This document shows, in pieces, positions 36,634-50,000 of a stretch of DNA of 64,000 nucleotides. This DNA comes from Tetmemena sp. SeJ-2015 (taxonomy: Eukaryota > Ciliophora > Spirotrichea > Sporadotrichida > Oxytrichidae). The translations under genes and the position numbers were made by a program. The stretch is taken from contig JAJKFJ010021650.1 in the NCBI GenBank assembly GCA_027382625.1, forward strand, positions 17,293 through 81,292, written 5' to 3'. Every line of letters begins with the position of its first letter. Within the stretch, counting starts at the first letter, position 1. Under the pieces are notes generated by a model, which saw only the letters and a program-made list of their open reading frames with translations, was not told where the DNA came from and did not search any database.

Positions 36634-38700
36634 TCATCTATTTCTTATTGCTCTTATATATAGATGGCGCTTTAATTTTAATTTGATAGGGGAGACTCTT
36701 ACATTTTTTATGATTAAAAATTTAATTTGCTACTAGATAACTTGATGGAGATAAAGCTGAGTCTGCCTTTGCTTTTCTTCTCGGTCTAAAATAGCCAGCT
36801 CTCTAGACACGTTTATATCATCGCTCTCTTAACTCTAGCGTGATTAATTATTTTAATCTAAGTAATTATCGTCTCCTAGAAGTTTACTTTCACTCTCTCT
36901 ACCTCTTCTGAATTAAATAATTCATATTATAGCAATATCCAATAGATTTTTGCTTATCCTATTTCAAGTTCTTATATTCAAGCTTTGAACTTAGCTCTCG
37001 CTATGCTGAATCAGCATCATTTTAATATGAATGAGTTAAGATATTTAGCATCTTTGTGTGGAATTTGCTCTTAGTTTTCTTCAAACTACATTTATGGATC
37101 TTAGTGAGGAAGAGTAGTCCCATGTTTCCAGCTTTCCTCGTCTGACTACAGCACCTTGCTAATAAATATAAAGATGCTGGTGTCAACAGCTTAGCTTGAG
37201 AGAAGAGTATCACCCTCCTTTTATTTTTCTTGGCTTTTAACATTTCTAACTTATAATTCACAAAATTATAGATTACTTTGTCGTGCTATGTATCTTAGTA
37301 GCTAGTCGCATCTGTCAGCTCAATACTTTACTTTTGAGCCCAAACTTTAATTTAAAACAAAAGTAAGGAACTGCTTTTTTAGGTTTGATTCCAGGTGTTA
37401 AAGCAGGTGGGCGGTCTAAATAAATTTAAAATTAAGTCTTCAGGTCTTAAATGTAAATATAGACTACCAATCTTATACGCATATCTGTTCCTGGTCTTTG
37501 ACGATAAAAATAAGATTCTATATTTCAAGTTTGCTGACTCTAATTTCTCTAAAGGCTTGAGCAAGTCCTCTCTAAGTGTTCACCTGAGTCTCTTACCTTT
37601 TCCCTCTGGAGGAATGTACCTTTAGTAACTGTACATGCTTGGTTGCTTCCTCCATCGCTCGCTAGGTCTCCATAGCTTTGGAGTTAAATGAGCGAGCAGA
37701 GTTTATATTTCTTTGATCCTGTTTCTTGTGACCTTACTATTGCATATGCCAAATTTAATAAGGAGTTATTGCTTTTTTATTTTTTTGGGGAGTTGGAGAA
37801 TGTGGAGGTGACACATTATTGAAGCCTGACACTAAAATTTCTGGCCCATGCAGATCCTAGAACTCCAGATCAGTCTCAAGGTTTTTGCAAAAAATATTCT
37901 AACTTAATAATTTGGCTATCTTGACGCGGAATAATTTTCTCTCGGTATCTGGTAGATTTAATTATAAAGAGAATAAGATCTAGCTTTCCCTCGGTGATAA
38001 ACTTATTGTAAACAAATAAATAAGCTGAAATTGCAACTATAAATATGATAATTTAACAATGTGGTGTTAAGTAGTGGGGACAACAGCATTGAGTTTTTTC
38101 TTTTTAGGTTTCTTGGCCATATCTTCATCGAATTATTCATTATCAGCAGTATGTAAAATGGTGGACTACTCTGGCCTTTTTTGAGACACTACTTAATCCC
38201 ATTTACACATCAAAAGTATACCCACTGATTATTTGCAGCTGCGTTTGAATCCGTAAGTCAAAATGCAATTTAATTTATTCTATTTTGATACAGAGTACTA
38301 TTAGGATGGATAATAAGAGGAGTGGTGGGATGATTAGTAAAATTATTCCCATGAAGTTGGATACTTGCACCAAATAAATATTTAAGTATTGTTTGAATAA
38401 GGTTTTTCTTCACTATGAGTAGTAGTTGTGTTGCTTACACTCAAACTATTGTTGTGATTATCTTAGGCTCCGATTTCTGAGCTAGTCACCTCCCCCTATT
38501 CAGACCCCTAACTTGAATTTCTATCGCAGTCTATTTAATAACATTATCCAGTCCTCTCCTCTTCATTAATGAACTTTCGTTGATGTCTTTGCTCCCAACA
38601 GTGTTCATTAGTAGCAGCAATGCCAACATTAGTGTTAGTTTAAAGGCTTTAGTTTTATGGTTTTCCTTTGCTGTAAATTAGGTGTCTTCGCCCTTCAAGA
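36634..38700 (-). CDS. Hypothetical protein with coiled-coil segments
   Basis: Minus strand. Blocks in order: NEHCWEQRHQRKFINEEER and a Ser/Thr/Asn-rich region (from about 38620); IFIWCKYPTSWEQFYQSSHH; WDQVVSQKRPEQSTILHTAD followed by a basic KKPKKKKL cluster (38120-38090), possibly a nuclear localisation signal; NINSARSFNSKAMETQRAME and QVNTQRGLAQAFREIRVSKL (37700-37500); and ESKLLGDDNYLDQNNQSRQS with ELAILDREEKQRQTQLYLHQ (36900-36740). The first TGA after that is at 36634-36636. The start is not fixed. No known family was recognised. AT-rich separators of IES type occur, for example 37750-38060. Confidence 0.6.
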
Positions 38701-39026
38701 ACATCTTAATTTAAAGCCATACTTTAAATTAGTAACTTTCAATTTAAATTTGGGAGATATTTTTATTAGAAATTTGAATAGGCAGAAATCAATTATTGCT
38801 ATACAATGGATGATTATCCTTCTGATCTACGCCGCTCCTTAACTTAGCAATTAATAATATTTATTTCTTAAATTTTATTATATCTCTATTATCGTAGTTA
38901 TCTTTCCCCTCAAGCAAAATATATAAAATGAATTGAGTGGGTGGATGAAAGAATGGTCAAAAGAGAGAATTAATTTATTTTGAATTCAAACAGTTAAATT
39001 AGAAACAAATATAATCTGAATAATAA

Positions 39027-41110
39027 ATGAGCATATACTTAGGAGTACAAAATAATCCACCAGCCGGCAGCTTAATGCAGTCCATCAGCAGAGGAGCCTC
39101 TCCTTACAAAGGTACACAAATCATCATCTTATAAATCAACTCTTGCCAGTTCTAATCATATCTATTTAGGCAGAATGAGTAAGGCAGGAGGAGGCCCTGG
39201 CTAGGACCCATACTAGCCAGTTGATGACCCTAACAAACTTATGTTGAGGGAGACTGGTGCTGGAGTCGGTGCAGAGACAATGTCTAAGAATCTTTCTAAA
39301 GATAGGGAATATGAAAGAGTGACAAATACATTATTAATCTAACTTATTAAGTGTATTAACAGTTAAGAGCTGAATTTTCGAGAATAGATTTGAACCATGA
39401 CAATACCATCTCAATGGATGAAATTATTCAATTCCTCAACAAGCAAACTAACGGCACTGTTGATACTGCAATTGCAGAGCAAATATTTTAAGAACTTGAT
39501 GAAGACGGTAGTGGTACCATTCTATTAGATGAATTCGTTGCCTCTTACTTTGAAAAGCAAAGGCAGATCAAAGAACGAATTGCTCAACTTTCTGAAGACA
39601 TTAAATCTCACTACGAGTCCAGAGATAATTACTTTTACATATGTGTCAATAAATAAGTTGGTCGCTAAGTTAAAGGAACAAAGACAGAAAGAGAGACTTA
39701 ATGCTTTAGAGTGTATTTAATTTTAAGCTTATGGTATTGACGAGGATGCTATGCTGAGCGTTAGAATTATAGAGGCAAGGGACCTCATGCCAACTAATTC
39801 AGGAGGTAAAATCGACCCATTCTGTGTTCTCAAGTTTGACACTCAACAATAAAAATCAAACCTCTTAAGGCAGGAATTAAACCCAGTCTGGAACGAAGTA
39901 TTCACATTCGATGTTGAGACCGGCAGAGAGATAATGGAGATTGAAGTCTTTGGAAAGAGTGGCGGTTTTGGAAGTGACTCTTATGAAGGCAAGATAGAGT
40001 TCGACCTTCAAGAATATATTGACTAAGGGCCTCACGACATGTGGTTCGACCTCATGCCTCAGCCGGGAACTCAAAAGCACTGGAGTGGAAGAATGAGACT
40101 CACTATTCAGTATGTCTTCTCTAAGACTAAGATGCTTACTGGATATATTAATATGTGGAGCGAGCAAATTGAAAACGAAGAATACATATTTAATTTGCTT
40201 TTATATAAGAGATGGAAATAAAAGAGCTGAAGTAGGTTCTTAAGCACATGAATAATAAATTTCCCTTAATTTTATGGAGTCACCCTTTGGATACATTAAA
40301 GGGTTTTAAATGAACAATGATGCTTAATCCAGAGCTGAAGAAAAGAGATAAGAAGCAGAAGAAAATAAATCTAAGAGAGCAATCGAAGCTCAAACTTAAG
40401 ATCTTCCTCCTGATATCATCGCTAAAATTTAAATAAGACTTTCAAATATAATGAATTGAAGCGGTTGAGAGGTCAGAGAAAGTCTTAGAAGCCAAGGTTG
40501 ATTAAGTAGCCAATACTTTCGCAAGAAGAGCAGGATACGAAACTGTTCCATGGTTCATGCTAACATGGTACCTTCTGTGGTTATATACAGTCCTAACAAT
40601 TTTGGTGATGTATTTGCGTCCAGACTTTTTAAACCTTACCATTTGCACCACAGCCTTGTATATGATGTTCAATACTGAACGAATCACTAAGCTCAGATTT
40701 AAGATGCTTGTGGTAGGCATCTTTATCAGCATAATTTTCGACATCTTCTGGTTCATCATGAAGCACTAAGAGTACGCTTACGAGACTAAAGTTGACGGAG
40801 GAGGTGAGGCTAGTTTATATTTATAAGTTTTAATTATTTATTTAGTATCAGAAGATTCTCACTGATGATGTCATTATGCTTCTTTTCTACTTAGGGTAAG
40901 TTAATCATTTCAGTTTTCATTCTTAATTTCATTTTAGTTCTTCGTGGCTATCGTTTTCTGGAAAGATTCGTTAGATTTTGATAAGATCATTTTGAACAAA
41001 GAGCACATCGATTTATATTCTTCTGCATTGTATTTTTAATTCGAAGTAAAGGAGGAGAAAGGAAGTGCAAGGAGTAACCAAGAATAAGGGAATATTCTTG
41101 CGCAGTCAAA
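39027..41110 (+). CDS. EF-hand, C2 and membrane-segment protein
   Basis: ATG at 39027 (MSIYLGVQNNPPAGSLMQS). EF-hands follow: IDLNHDNTISMDEIIQFL and LDEDGSGTILLDEFV, both with the Asp/Asn/Glu ligands of calcium loops. Then a coiled linker, then a C2 domain (LSVRIIEARDLMPTNSGGK, IDPFCVLKFDTQQQKSNLLR, LNPVWNEVFTFDVETGRE, GKSGGFGSDSYEGKIEFDLQ). A further part has an amphipathic helix (VERSEKVLEAKVDQVANTFA) and TM segments (WFMLTWYLLWLYTVLTILVM and KMLVVGIFISIIFDIFWFIM). Calcium sensing with membrane attachment is inferred. Two IESs were resolved; GT-AG introns occur near 39111-39170 and 40900-40937. The exact 3' end is not settled. Confidence 0.75.
39629..39656 (+). other. IES, 28 bp, pointer ATAA
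   Basis: ATAA at 39625-39628 and 39653-39656. Excision gives IKSHYESRDKLVAKLKEQRQ in frame between the EF-hands and the C2 domain. Confidence 0.85.
40430..40457 (+). other. IES, 28 bp, pointer AATT
   Basis: AATT at 40426-40429 and 40454-40457. Excision gives LPPDIIAKIEAVERSEKVLE in frame. Confidence 0.88.
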
Positions 41111-41339
41111 TCAATACTTATAAATGACACCTATTTTCTCTTTGTTTCTCTCGTCTTAAATAGATAGAAGATGTGCACGCTATTTCTAATTTTCACTGCT
41201 TATCAATACAAATTAGTTTAAGACAAAGAGAGATCTCGAAAAATAAAAGGATTTTGAATTAAAAACGAATTGCCTTTTAAAATTACAATAAATTAAAGTT
41301 TAAATAAAGAGATTTTGAACAGCAACTAATCATATTCAA

Positions 41340-43420
41340 ATGGCTAAAAGAGGATTATCAAGAAGCAAAGCAATAGATGATGATCTAGAACTACCACCAG
41401 ATATGCCCTCACTTTCTTTGACAAAGGGCAATGCACAAAACGAGAAAGCAGATTTTGGAGGAGGCATGAGGAATAAAATAGATATCCCTCATATATCACT
41501 TGAGATCAATTTATTTTTCATTATTTTGAGAGGAATGGGGCTATCTAGAACAATTAAAGCGGACTAAATCTATCTCTTAATATAAACTAGGGTTTGAATA
41601 TTGCAAAAGCCACAACTAACAATTTTTATTAAGATTTTTATTTAAATGGCTTTCCTGGAGCTAACTAAACACCGTAGTACTCAGTCTAAAACTAAATTAT
41701 ATATTCAAACCAGAATATAAATATTATGATTAAAATAATAAGAGACCTTAGAATAATGGTGCATAATAAAATAAACTTCTCAATTTAAATAAATAATTTT
41801 ATTGTCCAATTCAATCTTAAATAAATTTTAACTTTAAAACGGCTTGACTCCATCGTTCGACAACTATGGCAACTAAGGAGGATTCTAGAGATTTATATAT
41901 GCTTTTTAAGCTAATTGGGAGGGAATTAAATGGCGAATTAAAGCTAATATGGCTTTGGAGATAGAAATACAAATATAACACCCAGCACCTTTGCAGGAGG
42001 CTCTTTTATTGAGAACCAACCTATGATATAATATTTTCAATAATTGATTGGGGGAAGAGGGGCTGACAATTTCTTGCAGCAAGCTTCCTCTGTCTTATAA
42101 CAACAGTACAATTCTGGCAGAATAAGAACAATAAACGAGTTCTTTGCTCCTTTTGACCCTCACTAACAGAGAGTTTACGAAGCATGGGAGCTAAACTATG
42201 CTTATCACAAATTTAATTTTTCCAAAGTTTATCATGGAATACAACTGATATTTTAAAACTCATAATTAGAAGATGCAAGGTAATTCATAATGCAAACTAG
42301 CTCAAGATAAGACATATATCATCCGGATTTAATCACTAAAATTCAAACAAGAGTTTAGATCCCTCCTGGTATCACTCCAAATGTTTCAATATTCTCAGCC
42401 AAACCATAATCGGCAGACATTTAAGAAATTTTAGAGCAAATAAGAGCAGTTTTCAATCAAAGTGGCAGGCCTTTTGACACTATATACGATATTCACTTTA
42501 CTAACTAGACTTTTAATCAGAATGAGCTGCAGCAATTCATCAATAGATTGAGTATCAGAATACTCAGACCTTCAAGTATAGGGGAACTATTCACCTTTCT
42601 GCTCATTGGAAATGAATTCTCTCCTTCTAAAATAGGATTCATTTAAGCTTTAAAGTCCAGTAGCCTTTAAAATCCACAAAGAAACAATAACTTGTCTATG
42701 GACTATTCAAATCATAGTAGGAACAATATTTTAAATATACCTTCCTAGTATGCTGGAAGAGAAAGTCCACCTTTAACATTTAAAACTGCTACTTCCTTTG
42801 AATCACTACACACTACTTCCTTGAATAAGGATGAGCATCCTATCTTGCAAAAGCTTGTGACTTAGGCTCTCATAACTATGAGGGGAATTGGAGCAGGGAC
42901 TTACAATTAGTTGATTTAGAAGCTTGGTCTTACTCCTAAGCCTTATCTTGACTCTTTTGAGTTTACTGATTTTTGCAGGAAAATAGCAGTTACTTTTAAC
43001 TAAGTGACAATTTAATTTTAATATAGTTTTTAAAGCTGAGATGAATACTGCTGTAAATTTGCTAGATAAGGACAAAAGAGGGTCAGTTTAAACAGAGCTT
43101 TTAAAATAAAAGATAGAAGCAGGTTTCAATACGCCTTACCCTTCTTTGCTCGATAATTATGCACCCCAAGAAGCAAATACCCCACATCACAACAGAGGAG
43201 CTTATAGTGTGGATAATAGAAGTGCTTAGAATTAGAGAGAGGGATTTAATGATAACTAGCGAGGCTTAAATGAAGGAACTGGATTTGGAGGATAAAATTT
43301 GAATTTAAAGAGTGATAACTTAAGAGCTGCAAATTTGAATTATAATTAAAGACAAGATTTAAATATGAATTACTCAAACTAGTACCACCAATCATTTGGA
43401 AATATGCTTATAATTTAATT
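41340..43420 (+). CDS. Hypothetical Asn/Gln-rich protein with EF-hand-like C-terminal region
   Basis: ATG at 41340 (MAKRGLSRSKAIDDDLELPP). Later blocks: NGLTPSFDNYGNQGGFQ (41838-41890), a long block from about 41940 containing TPSTFAGGSFIENQPMIQYF, then RIRTINEFFAPFDPHQQRVY and SADIQEILEQIRAVFNQSGR. A C-terminal part reads LVTQALITMRGIGAGTYNQL, FTDFCRKIAVTFNQVFKAEM and AVNLLDKDKRGSVQTELLK, which has an EF-hand-like DKDKRGSV loop lacking some ligands. The end is Asn/Gln/Tyr-rich (NLNYNQRQDLNMNYSNQYHQ). Position and composition resemble the neighbouring EF-hand gene, so relatedness is possible. No specific function is claimed. Confidence 0.6.
43006..43027 (+). other. IES, 22 bp, pointer AGT
   Basis: AGT at 43003-43005 and 43025-43027. 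Excision gives RKIAVTFNQVFKAEMNTAVN in frame. Reading the insert as a GT-AG intron gives the wrong phase. Confidence 0.8.
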
Positions 43421-43745
43421 AAAAAACATAATTTACAAATAAGAGGAATTGCTATTTATTCATTTATTTGCCTTGTGGTAAAGAGTTGTTCGCCATTCAA
43501 TGTAAATCAATATGTGTTTCACTTTTATAATCGGAACACCTTAGCTATGACATATTATTTGAGATACCCAAAAGAACTCTTATCAGCCATATTAAAAATA
43601 AATATGCTTTTAATTTTGACTGTAAACCAGTAAATTAATAATGTAATGTTGTCTTAATTATAAAAATAATTATTCTTAAAATACAACTATTTTTAATAAA
43701 TAAATTTAAGTGGCTATAAATTTGAGGTATAATAACGCACCTAAT
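43421..43745. other. AT-rich spacer, nothing recognised
   Basis: Intergenic AT-rich sequence. No coding block beyond the ambiguous tail of the preceding gene. Confidence 0.4.
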
Positions 43746-46700
43746 ATGAACTAAGAATATATTTTTAAATATTCTTAAATTAAACTATGGAAACTAATAG
43801 CCACCAGCCTTGTAGCTCTCTAATGACCCTGCATCATTCGGCCCTGCAGTTGGAAGGAACAACGCTTAGCAGCCTCCAGGGCTTATGCTAGATAACAACA
43901 TTATGGGTAGAAAGAATTAACAACAGATGGGCATTCCTCCAAGGCTTGATCTAGATCATGCTCCCGCCAACTATGGAGGAGGCAGAGGTTAATTTGACCA
44001 GATACCAACCTAAAACGGATTAAACATAAATAACAACATTGGTAGAGGACAACCCTTTGATCAAAGAGGAGACCCATACGGATAACCCCAATTGCCAAGG
44101 AATTAAGACTTTGGATATGGCGCAGGTAATCCAACTAATAATTTTGCAAATGCTATGCCCCCAAATGCAAACTAAGGCTATAATCAACCTCCCTACAGTC
44201 AGCCATTCAATGATCAAAGAAGAGCAGATCATTACCCTCCCTAACCTTAGCCAGGCTATGGAGGTGGAATGGGTGGTCCAACCATAAACATGAATTCTTA
44301 TAATTTCGATATCAGACCAGCTCTTGAAAAAGTGAAGCAGTATTTGAATTCTATCGGAAACACAAACATCTACTACTGGTTTACTCCATCTCAATATAAT
44401 CATAAACCTGTAGTAGAGCTACAAGAGACACTTAATATATTAATCTTTCATAATTAAAAGAGTTTTTAGGGTTCCTAAGCAGCCATATAATGAAGCTTTC
44501 ACAGCAAGAAGTCCATTAAATCACACAAACTTGTCTGATGCCCAAATCTGCTAGATTAAACTACCAAACCCGCCAATATATTGATATTGAGAAATTCGAA
44601 AACTTACTCTTCTAAAATGATAAAGGTTACAAACTCAGTCTAGATCAGCACAAATCTTCTTACGAAGCAATGGGCAAAATCTATGAAAATCTTCGAAAGT
44701 ATATTTTAAACACTGGTGGAAACATACTTAAGTCAATATATTTGTAATTTAACTTTGAATTTCTTAAATTAAGTTTTTCAGCGACATGGACCTTAACATC
44801 TATAAATTTATACGCTTTTTATAGAAACAGAGATAACTTCATTTCTAAATCTGAATTGAAAGTTGCTCTTCAGAGAATAGGATATACCGCTATCACAGAT
44901 ACTGAAATAGATTACATTTTCTTTATATTCATAACATGATTGATTACGTTTTCTCTACTTTTGATCAAAACTAAGACGGTAGAATTTCTTATTCAGAGCT
45001 CTGTAAGCAATAATTTTTATATTGCAGCAATTCGCTGAGTTTTCAAATACGAAGGCAATTAAGGATCCTAATCATTGGGCTTTCATAATTTTTGAGAACA
45101 TCAGAAGAGCCTGTCACACTACATAGAGACCACTGGCTGATTTGTTTGGTCTGCAAGGTCTGAACATTACTTCTTTAGATTAGCAGTATTTTATCACCAA
45201 AGATTAGCTAAAGGGAGGTCTTTATTCTATGCAAATTATCCTCAATCCTCAGCAGTTAGATAAACTATTTGCCTTACTAGATGCCGATTAACAGCATTAA
45301 AACTAGGTTGACTTCGTTCACTTTGCTGAATTAGTTGGCATTCACTTCTAATCACAAAACACCTTAGCTGCTATCAATGATCAATATGTCAAGAATCCTG
45401 TATAGCAAGCCCAAAGAGAGAAGATGAAGAAGTTCTATAGAGGCCTATACAGCGTGCTCACAGACCTGAAAATCTCAATATAAAACATTGAGTTAGTCTT
45501 TCGAGGATATATTTAGTATTAGGATTTGATCCCCAGAGATCAGGATAGATGCCATTCGATGATTTCGTTCGTTGCTTAAAAGACTTTGACCCTCAGAGAA
45601 GAGTTGACTTTGAACCTACTTATGACGTGTGCAAGCGCTATCTCAGTACATAAAACTCGTTTGGAACTCAACAGTTAGACTATAAAGCATTTCTTGAAAA
45701 TTTGAGATACCAAAACGAGAAATATCAGGTTATTTTCTTGATTTTCATGACTTTGCAAAATGAAATGGCCAGATTGGGAGTTACACAACTCTACGAAGTA
45801 TTCAAGAAGTATGATAGAAGTGGAGGCTTACGCTAATTTGATAAGGATATGCTGCTTTAAACTCTTCAAGCAATAGGAGTTTAGCTAAATTAGTACGAAG
45901 TAGATATGGTTTTACTAGAATATGATCCCGAGGGAATGAACACTAAATTAGACTTCAATAATTTTGAGAAAGACTTTGAAGAGTTTTAAAAGGGCTCTTC
46001 TGCTTTCAACAGACATGAAAACAAGTATTTCAAGGATTTCAATGCATTCTAAGGAGGATTACCAGGCTTAATGTATATTTATAGTAATGTAAGCTCCACC
46101 AATGGCTTTGGGACAGAACAAAATGAGAGTGCCCACTAATTTGGTAAAGACTCTTCTTGAAAGTATAGCTAAATATCTTGATTCCAATCCCAACTATGAC
46201 ATAAGATCCTCCCTCAATATGAGAGGAATTAATTAGACTGGAGTTCTCAAGGACTATGAATTCTAAAATTGGCTTAGACAAGACTTCATGTTTAGAGCAG
46301 ACGATTCAGCTAAAGTTTATGCTCATTACGATCCTATGGGTATTGGTGAAGTTAGAGTAGATGAGTTTTTCATAGATCTGAAAGACCATCTTCAAAACTT
46401 TTCAGTAAGAACTAAAATTACTGAGCTTGCTCAAATGTTTAGCTATCACCCTACTCCAACCCTATTTAAATTTGACCTTTTTAAACAGTAGGGACTAACT
46501 CTGGTGCTAATATGCATGGGGATACTCAAAGAAGTTTAGATATCTATCAAAGAGGCTTCGAGGAAATTTTCAAGGCTATAATTGCGAGAAATCAAAGCAC
46601 TTATTCATACTTTTCGAGAGCAGTTATGAGCTCCGATAGAATGAATAAAGATGCATTTACGAGAGCACTTTACGATCTGTAAATTTAATTGCTTAGGCAG

Positions 46701-46958
46701 CAAGATATAGAGAATATATTCAATGCTCTAAGTGGAAGTTAAGGAGGAATTGTCATGATAGATGAAATCGATAAGGTAGTAAGAGAGAAGTGCGGCAAGA
46801 GCAGACAACAACTAGAAGAGGAAGTACTCGAAAAGATCATAAGAGCATTTAATGGGGACGATGGATTCCTTTTAGAAAAACTCTCAGAGTATGATAGACA
46901 AGTCGAGCTCTAGTGGATATTTGTGGCTTAAATTATATTTCAAAAACATTAAAATTGA
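43746..46958 (+). CDS. Large EF-hand protein with Pro/Gly/Gln-rich N-terminus
   Basis: ATG at 43746, joined after an IES to MNYGNQQPPALQLSNDPASF. A Pro/Gly/Asn/Gln-rich N-terminal region (PPNANQGYNQPPYSQPFNDQ, PGYGGGMGGPTINM) runs to about 44280. Then come repeated EF-hand-type helical units: NRDNFISKSELKVALQRIGY, STFDQNQDGRISYSEL, LFALLDADQQHQNQVDFVHF, KKYDRSGGLRQFDKDMLLQT, EYDPEGMNTKLDFNNFEKDF and HYDPMGIGEVRVDEFFIDL. Only DQNQDGRISYSEL has a canonical calcium loop; others have lost ligands. The product ends at TGA 46956-46958. The N-terminal region resembles secretory-granule or cytoskeletal adaptor proteins, but the role is unknown. Roughly 900-1000 residues. Confidence 0.72.
43754..43787 (+). 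other. IES, 34 bp, pointer AACTA, five bases after the start codon begins its second codon
   Basis: AACTA at 43749-43753 and 43783-43787, directly after the ATG at 43746-43748. Excision joins the start codon to the N-terminal frame (MNYGNQQPPALQLSN). Without it the ATG leads into a different frame. Confidence 0.85.
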
Positions 46959-47019
46959 GAGTTTAATTTCATATTAAAAACAATTATTTATAACAGCAAG
47001 TTAAAAATTAAAGAATAAA

Positions 47020-50000
47020 ATGCATTCCATAATTGTGTTCATTAAATATCATTTATTTTATTTATTTAAGTAATATTGAATCTTTCGCTACTTTCTTCCA
47101 AAGAAATACTCCTTAGTCCTCACAGATTTCACAAACAGATGTGAAATTCTTGGCAATAAAATACACATCTCAGAATGCTGTAGACCCTAGAGCAGCACAA
47201 GCTGTTCCTATTGTCAACGTCAACATATTCATCACTGATTTCTGTAACATAAGAAGCAGGAAGAACTTATATTTTAATTATACTTTATTTATAATAATTA
47301 TACCATTTAAAATAAATTTCTGCTTTTATAACTTACCTAGAGGAGACTTTAGCGGGCAGTATGAAATTCAAAAGTCATATGGTAATAACCATGGTGATTA
47401 GGGGTACTAAACTAACTATGATAACTTCGGAGGAGGACATAGAAATCCCTTGCTCCCTCAGAACTCTAGAACAAACACTAGATCTGAGCTCCAGCGAGTT
47501 TCCCCTCCTCCAAACTTCTAAATGAATTTGGATCATCACTTGCTTGAGGAACTTGCCAAGGGTACTTATCTAGTAGAGAAACTTGTGCAGGACTATTTTG
47601 CTCAGTTCACTTAGAACGGCTAACAGGGTCCTTCTCTAAGTGAGTCTGACTTCTCAAATGCTATTCAGAAGTTGAATCTAGGATGGATTGTATCCTCAAC
47701 AAATACTGTGTTCGTCTAGATAGATCAAGCTTTCCACAACTTCAGCAACAAGAGGTATATCACTCCAGAGGAGATAGATAAAGCTGTCTTCTTCGGCTCC
47801 AAATGTAATCAATACTTCTCTCTTAAAAGTTATAGAATCAATTGACCAGATGCAGCAGGAAGTACTTTTGAAGGTTGCGAAGCAGGCAGCTGAGAGTAAG
47901 TCCACAGTGCTTTATAAATTGTCTTTAGGGAACATCAGTTTAAGGCAAGAGATAATGAGATACCAACCCACAGACAAGACAATAAAACTTCAGTTCCTGA
48001 AGGACATAATTCTTAACTAGATAAGAGCACCTCATGTTATGGAGATAGATGTGGACTTGCTTTGCAAGAAGTATATTTAAAACATTCCTAGTGTGGTTCC
48101 TTTTGAGAGACTTCTTGATGATTTAGAAGGACTTTCTAAGACTTCGTTTGCAAGCCTAAACTCCTCTGCTATCATTTGCGAGTACATCAAGAAGGCAGTT
48201 ATAGTTAAGAAACAGGAGATCTCAAATGGATTTATTTATTTATCCTACCTTTCTTTTAGGGCTATAGTAGAGGCAGATAAGTTTTAGCACTTCAGGAATA
48301 AAATGATAATATATTTAAAGGATATAAACAGAGCATGTCAAGACTTAGGCCTCATACCTTAAGTGTGCGACTTTGCCTAGGTTTAAGCGCTAGTTGATGA
48401 CGTGGATCCAACTGGCAGACGAGAAGTAATTCTTGATCAGTTCCTAGGATTCATACTCAAAATGGCTTAAAAATAAACAAGAGAAATGCAAGATGACATC
48501 ATTGCAGATATTGCTTCCAAGGCTTAGGGTAGAAATTATCATAAGCCTTATTTATCATTATTTAAACACAGTGATTGATGCTCTGTTCAAGCAAGATGAT
48601 AGACAGAGAAATTTAAATGAATTATATCTGTATTTATATTAGAGCAAAGGATATGTGGACAACTCTGCTTTCTATGCCATCTTAGCCAGGAACTTCTAGG
48701 TGAAGGATATAGATGCTAGACTTATAGCTACCAGATACTAAGAGAACCAGGACTACACTCACTATACTCAATTCATAAGAGATGTTAGATTAAGGTCCAT
48801 GAATGCAAAGACTCAAGGCCAGGGAAACAATGCTAACCTCGTTGCCTTTATTTTAGTTTGTGGGGTTGGACAGATTCTCTGCTTCAACAGGCAATGATCA
48901 TCAGAACAGATTGAGGGAATACCTAGTTAAAGCGAGTGATTATGTTGCTAAGACAGGAGCAAACCTGTTTAAAGAGCTGAGTAAGTGGGAAAAGGGCTAA
49001 GCCACTGGGAATATAGGCTACAACGAGTTCTTCTCAACTCTGCAATAGAACGTGACTCTCCAGTAAAATGAGATACTGTTCTTGGCTGATGTCTACAAAG
49101 TACCCTCTCAAGGCAGCTAGCAAGGAGGCTAAGTTGTGGACTACAGAAGATTCCTAGATGACTTAAAGCATGCTGGAGGAAAGAAACTTTCAACTTCTTT
49201 GAACGAGAACTAGAAGAAGTTCTTCAAAAAGATGGGAGACTTCATGAAGTCCAAGAATCTTACAATTTATTACATTTTTGTTTATATCTGACTCATAGAC
49301 TATGGGAAAAGCTCCTAGAGCAAGACCCCATGATGAGATACTACCTTCCTAAGAGAGTGATTGAAGATGTGATAATAAAGTGTGATTTCAAGATGAACGA
49401 ATAGTACTTCGGCATATTAATATGTAATTATATTCTTTAGCCCAATAGACTAAAACTCAAATGGCGACTACAGCTATAAGCAAATCTTTGAGTTTTTAAT
49501 TGGAGAAGAGGATGCCCTCAAACTTTTCCAAGGAGGACTGGTGAACAAGAATGCTGCTTCGAGAATGGTTTAAGGAGTTACATTTGTGATGCCCTAGTAA
49601 CCGATGGGAGCTGCAAATAGACAAATGGACTCTATTGGAAGAGCTTTCATTTCATCAAACAAGAACTAAGAAATAGATATAAAACTCTATAGTTCTAATA
49701 ATTTAAACTATGAAGAAGAGTTTAAGAGAAGAATGCCACCAGACTAAGCCCACAGTGCAAATCCTAAGGTGTCTGAGAATGATGTATACGAGGTACTCAA
49801 CATATGTGGAGTAAACATCACCACAGATTAACGATCAGCTCTTTTCGAATTCTTCTAAAGCAAGAAAGGATACGATGGCTATTTCTCAGTCTTAGAGTTC
49901 TTACAGGCCGTTGGTCTACCAGCTTAGATTTTAGGTCCACGAGGATAGAAGTCACTGCCTCGAAAGATTCTGAGCATCGAAGAGAGAAAGGAAGCCCAAA

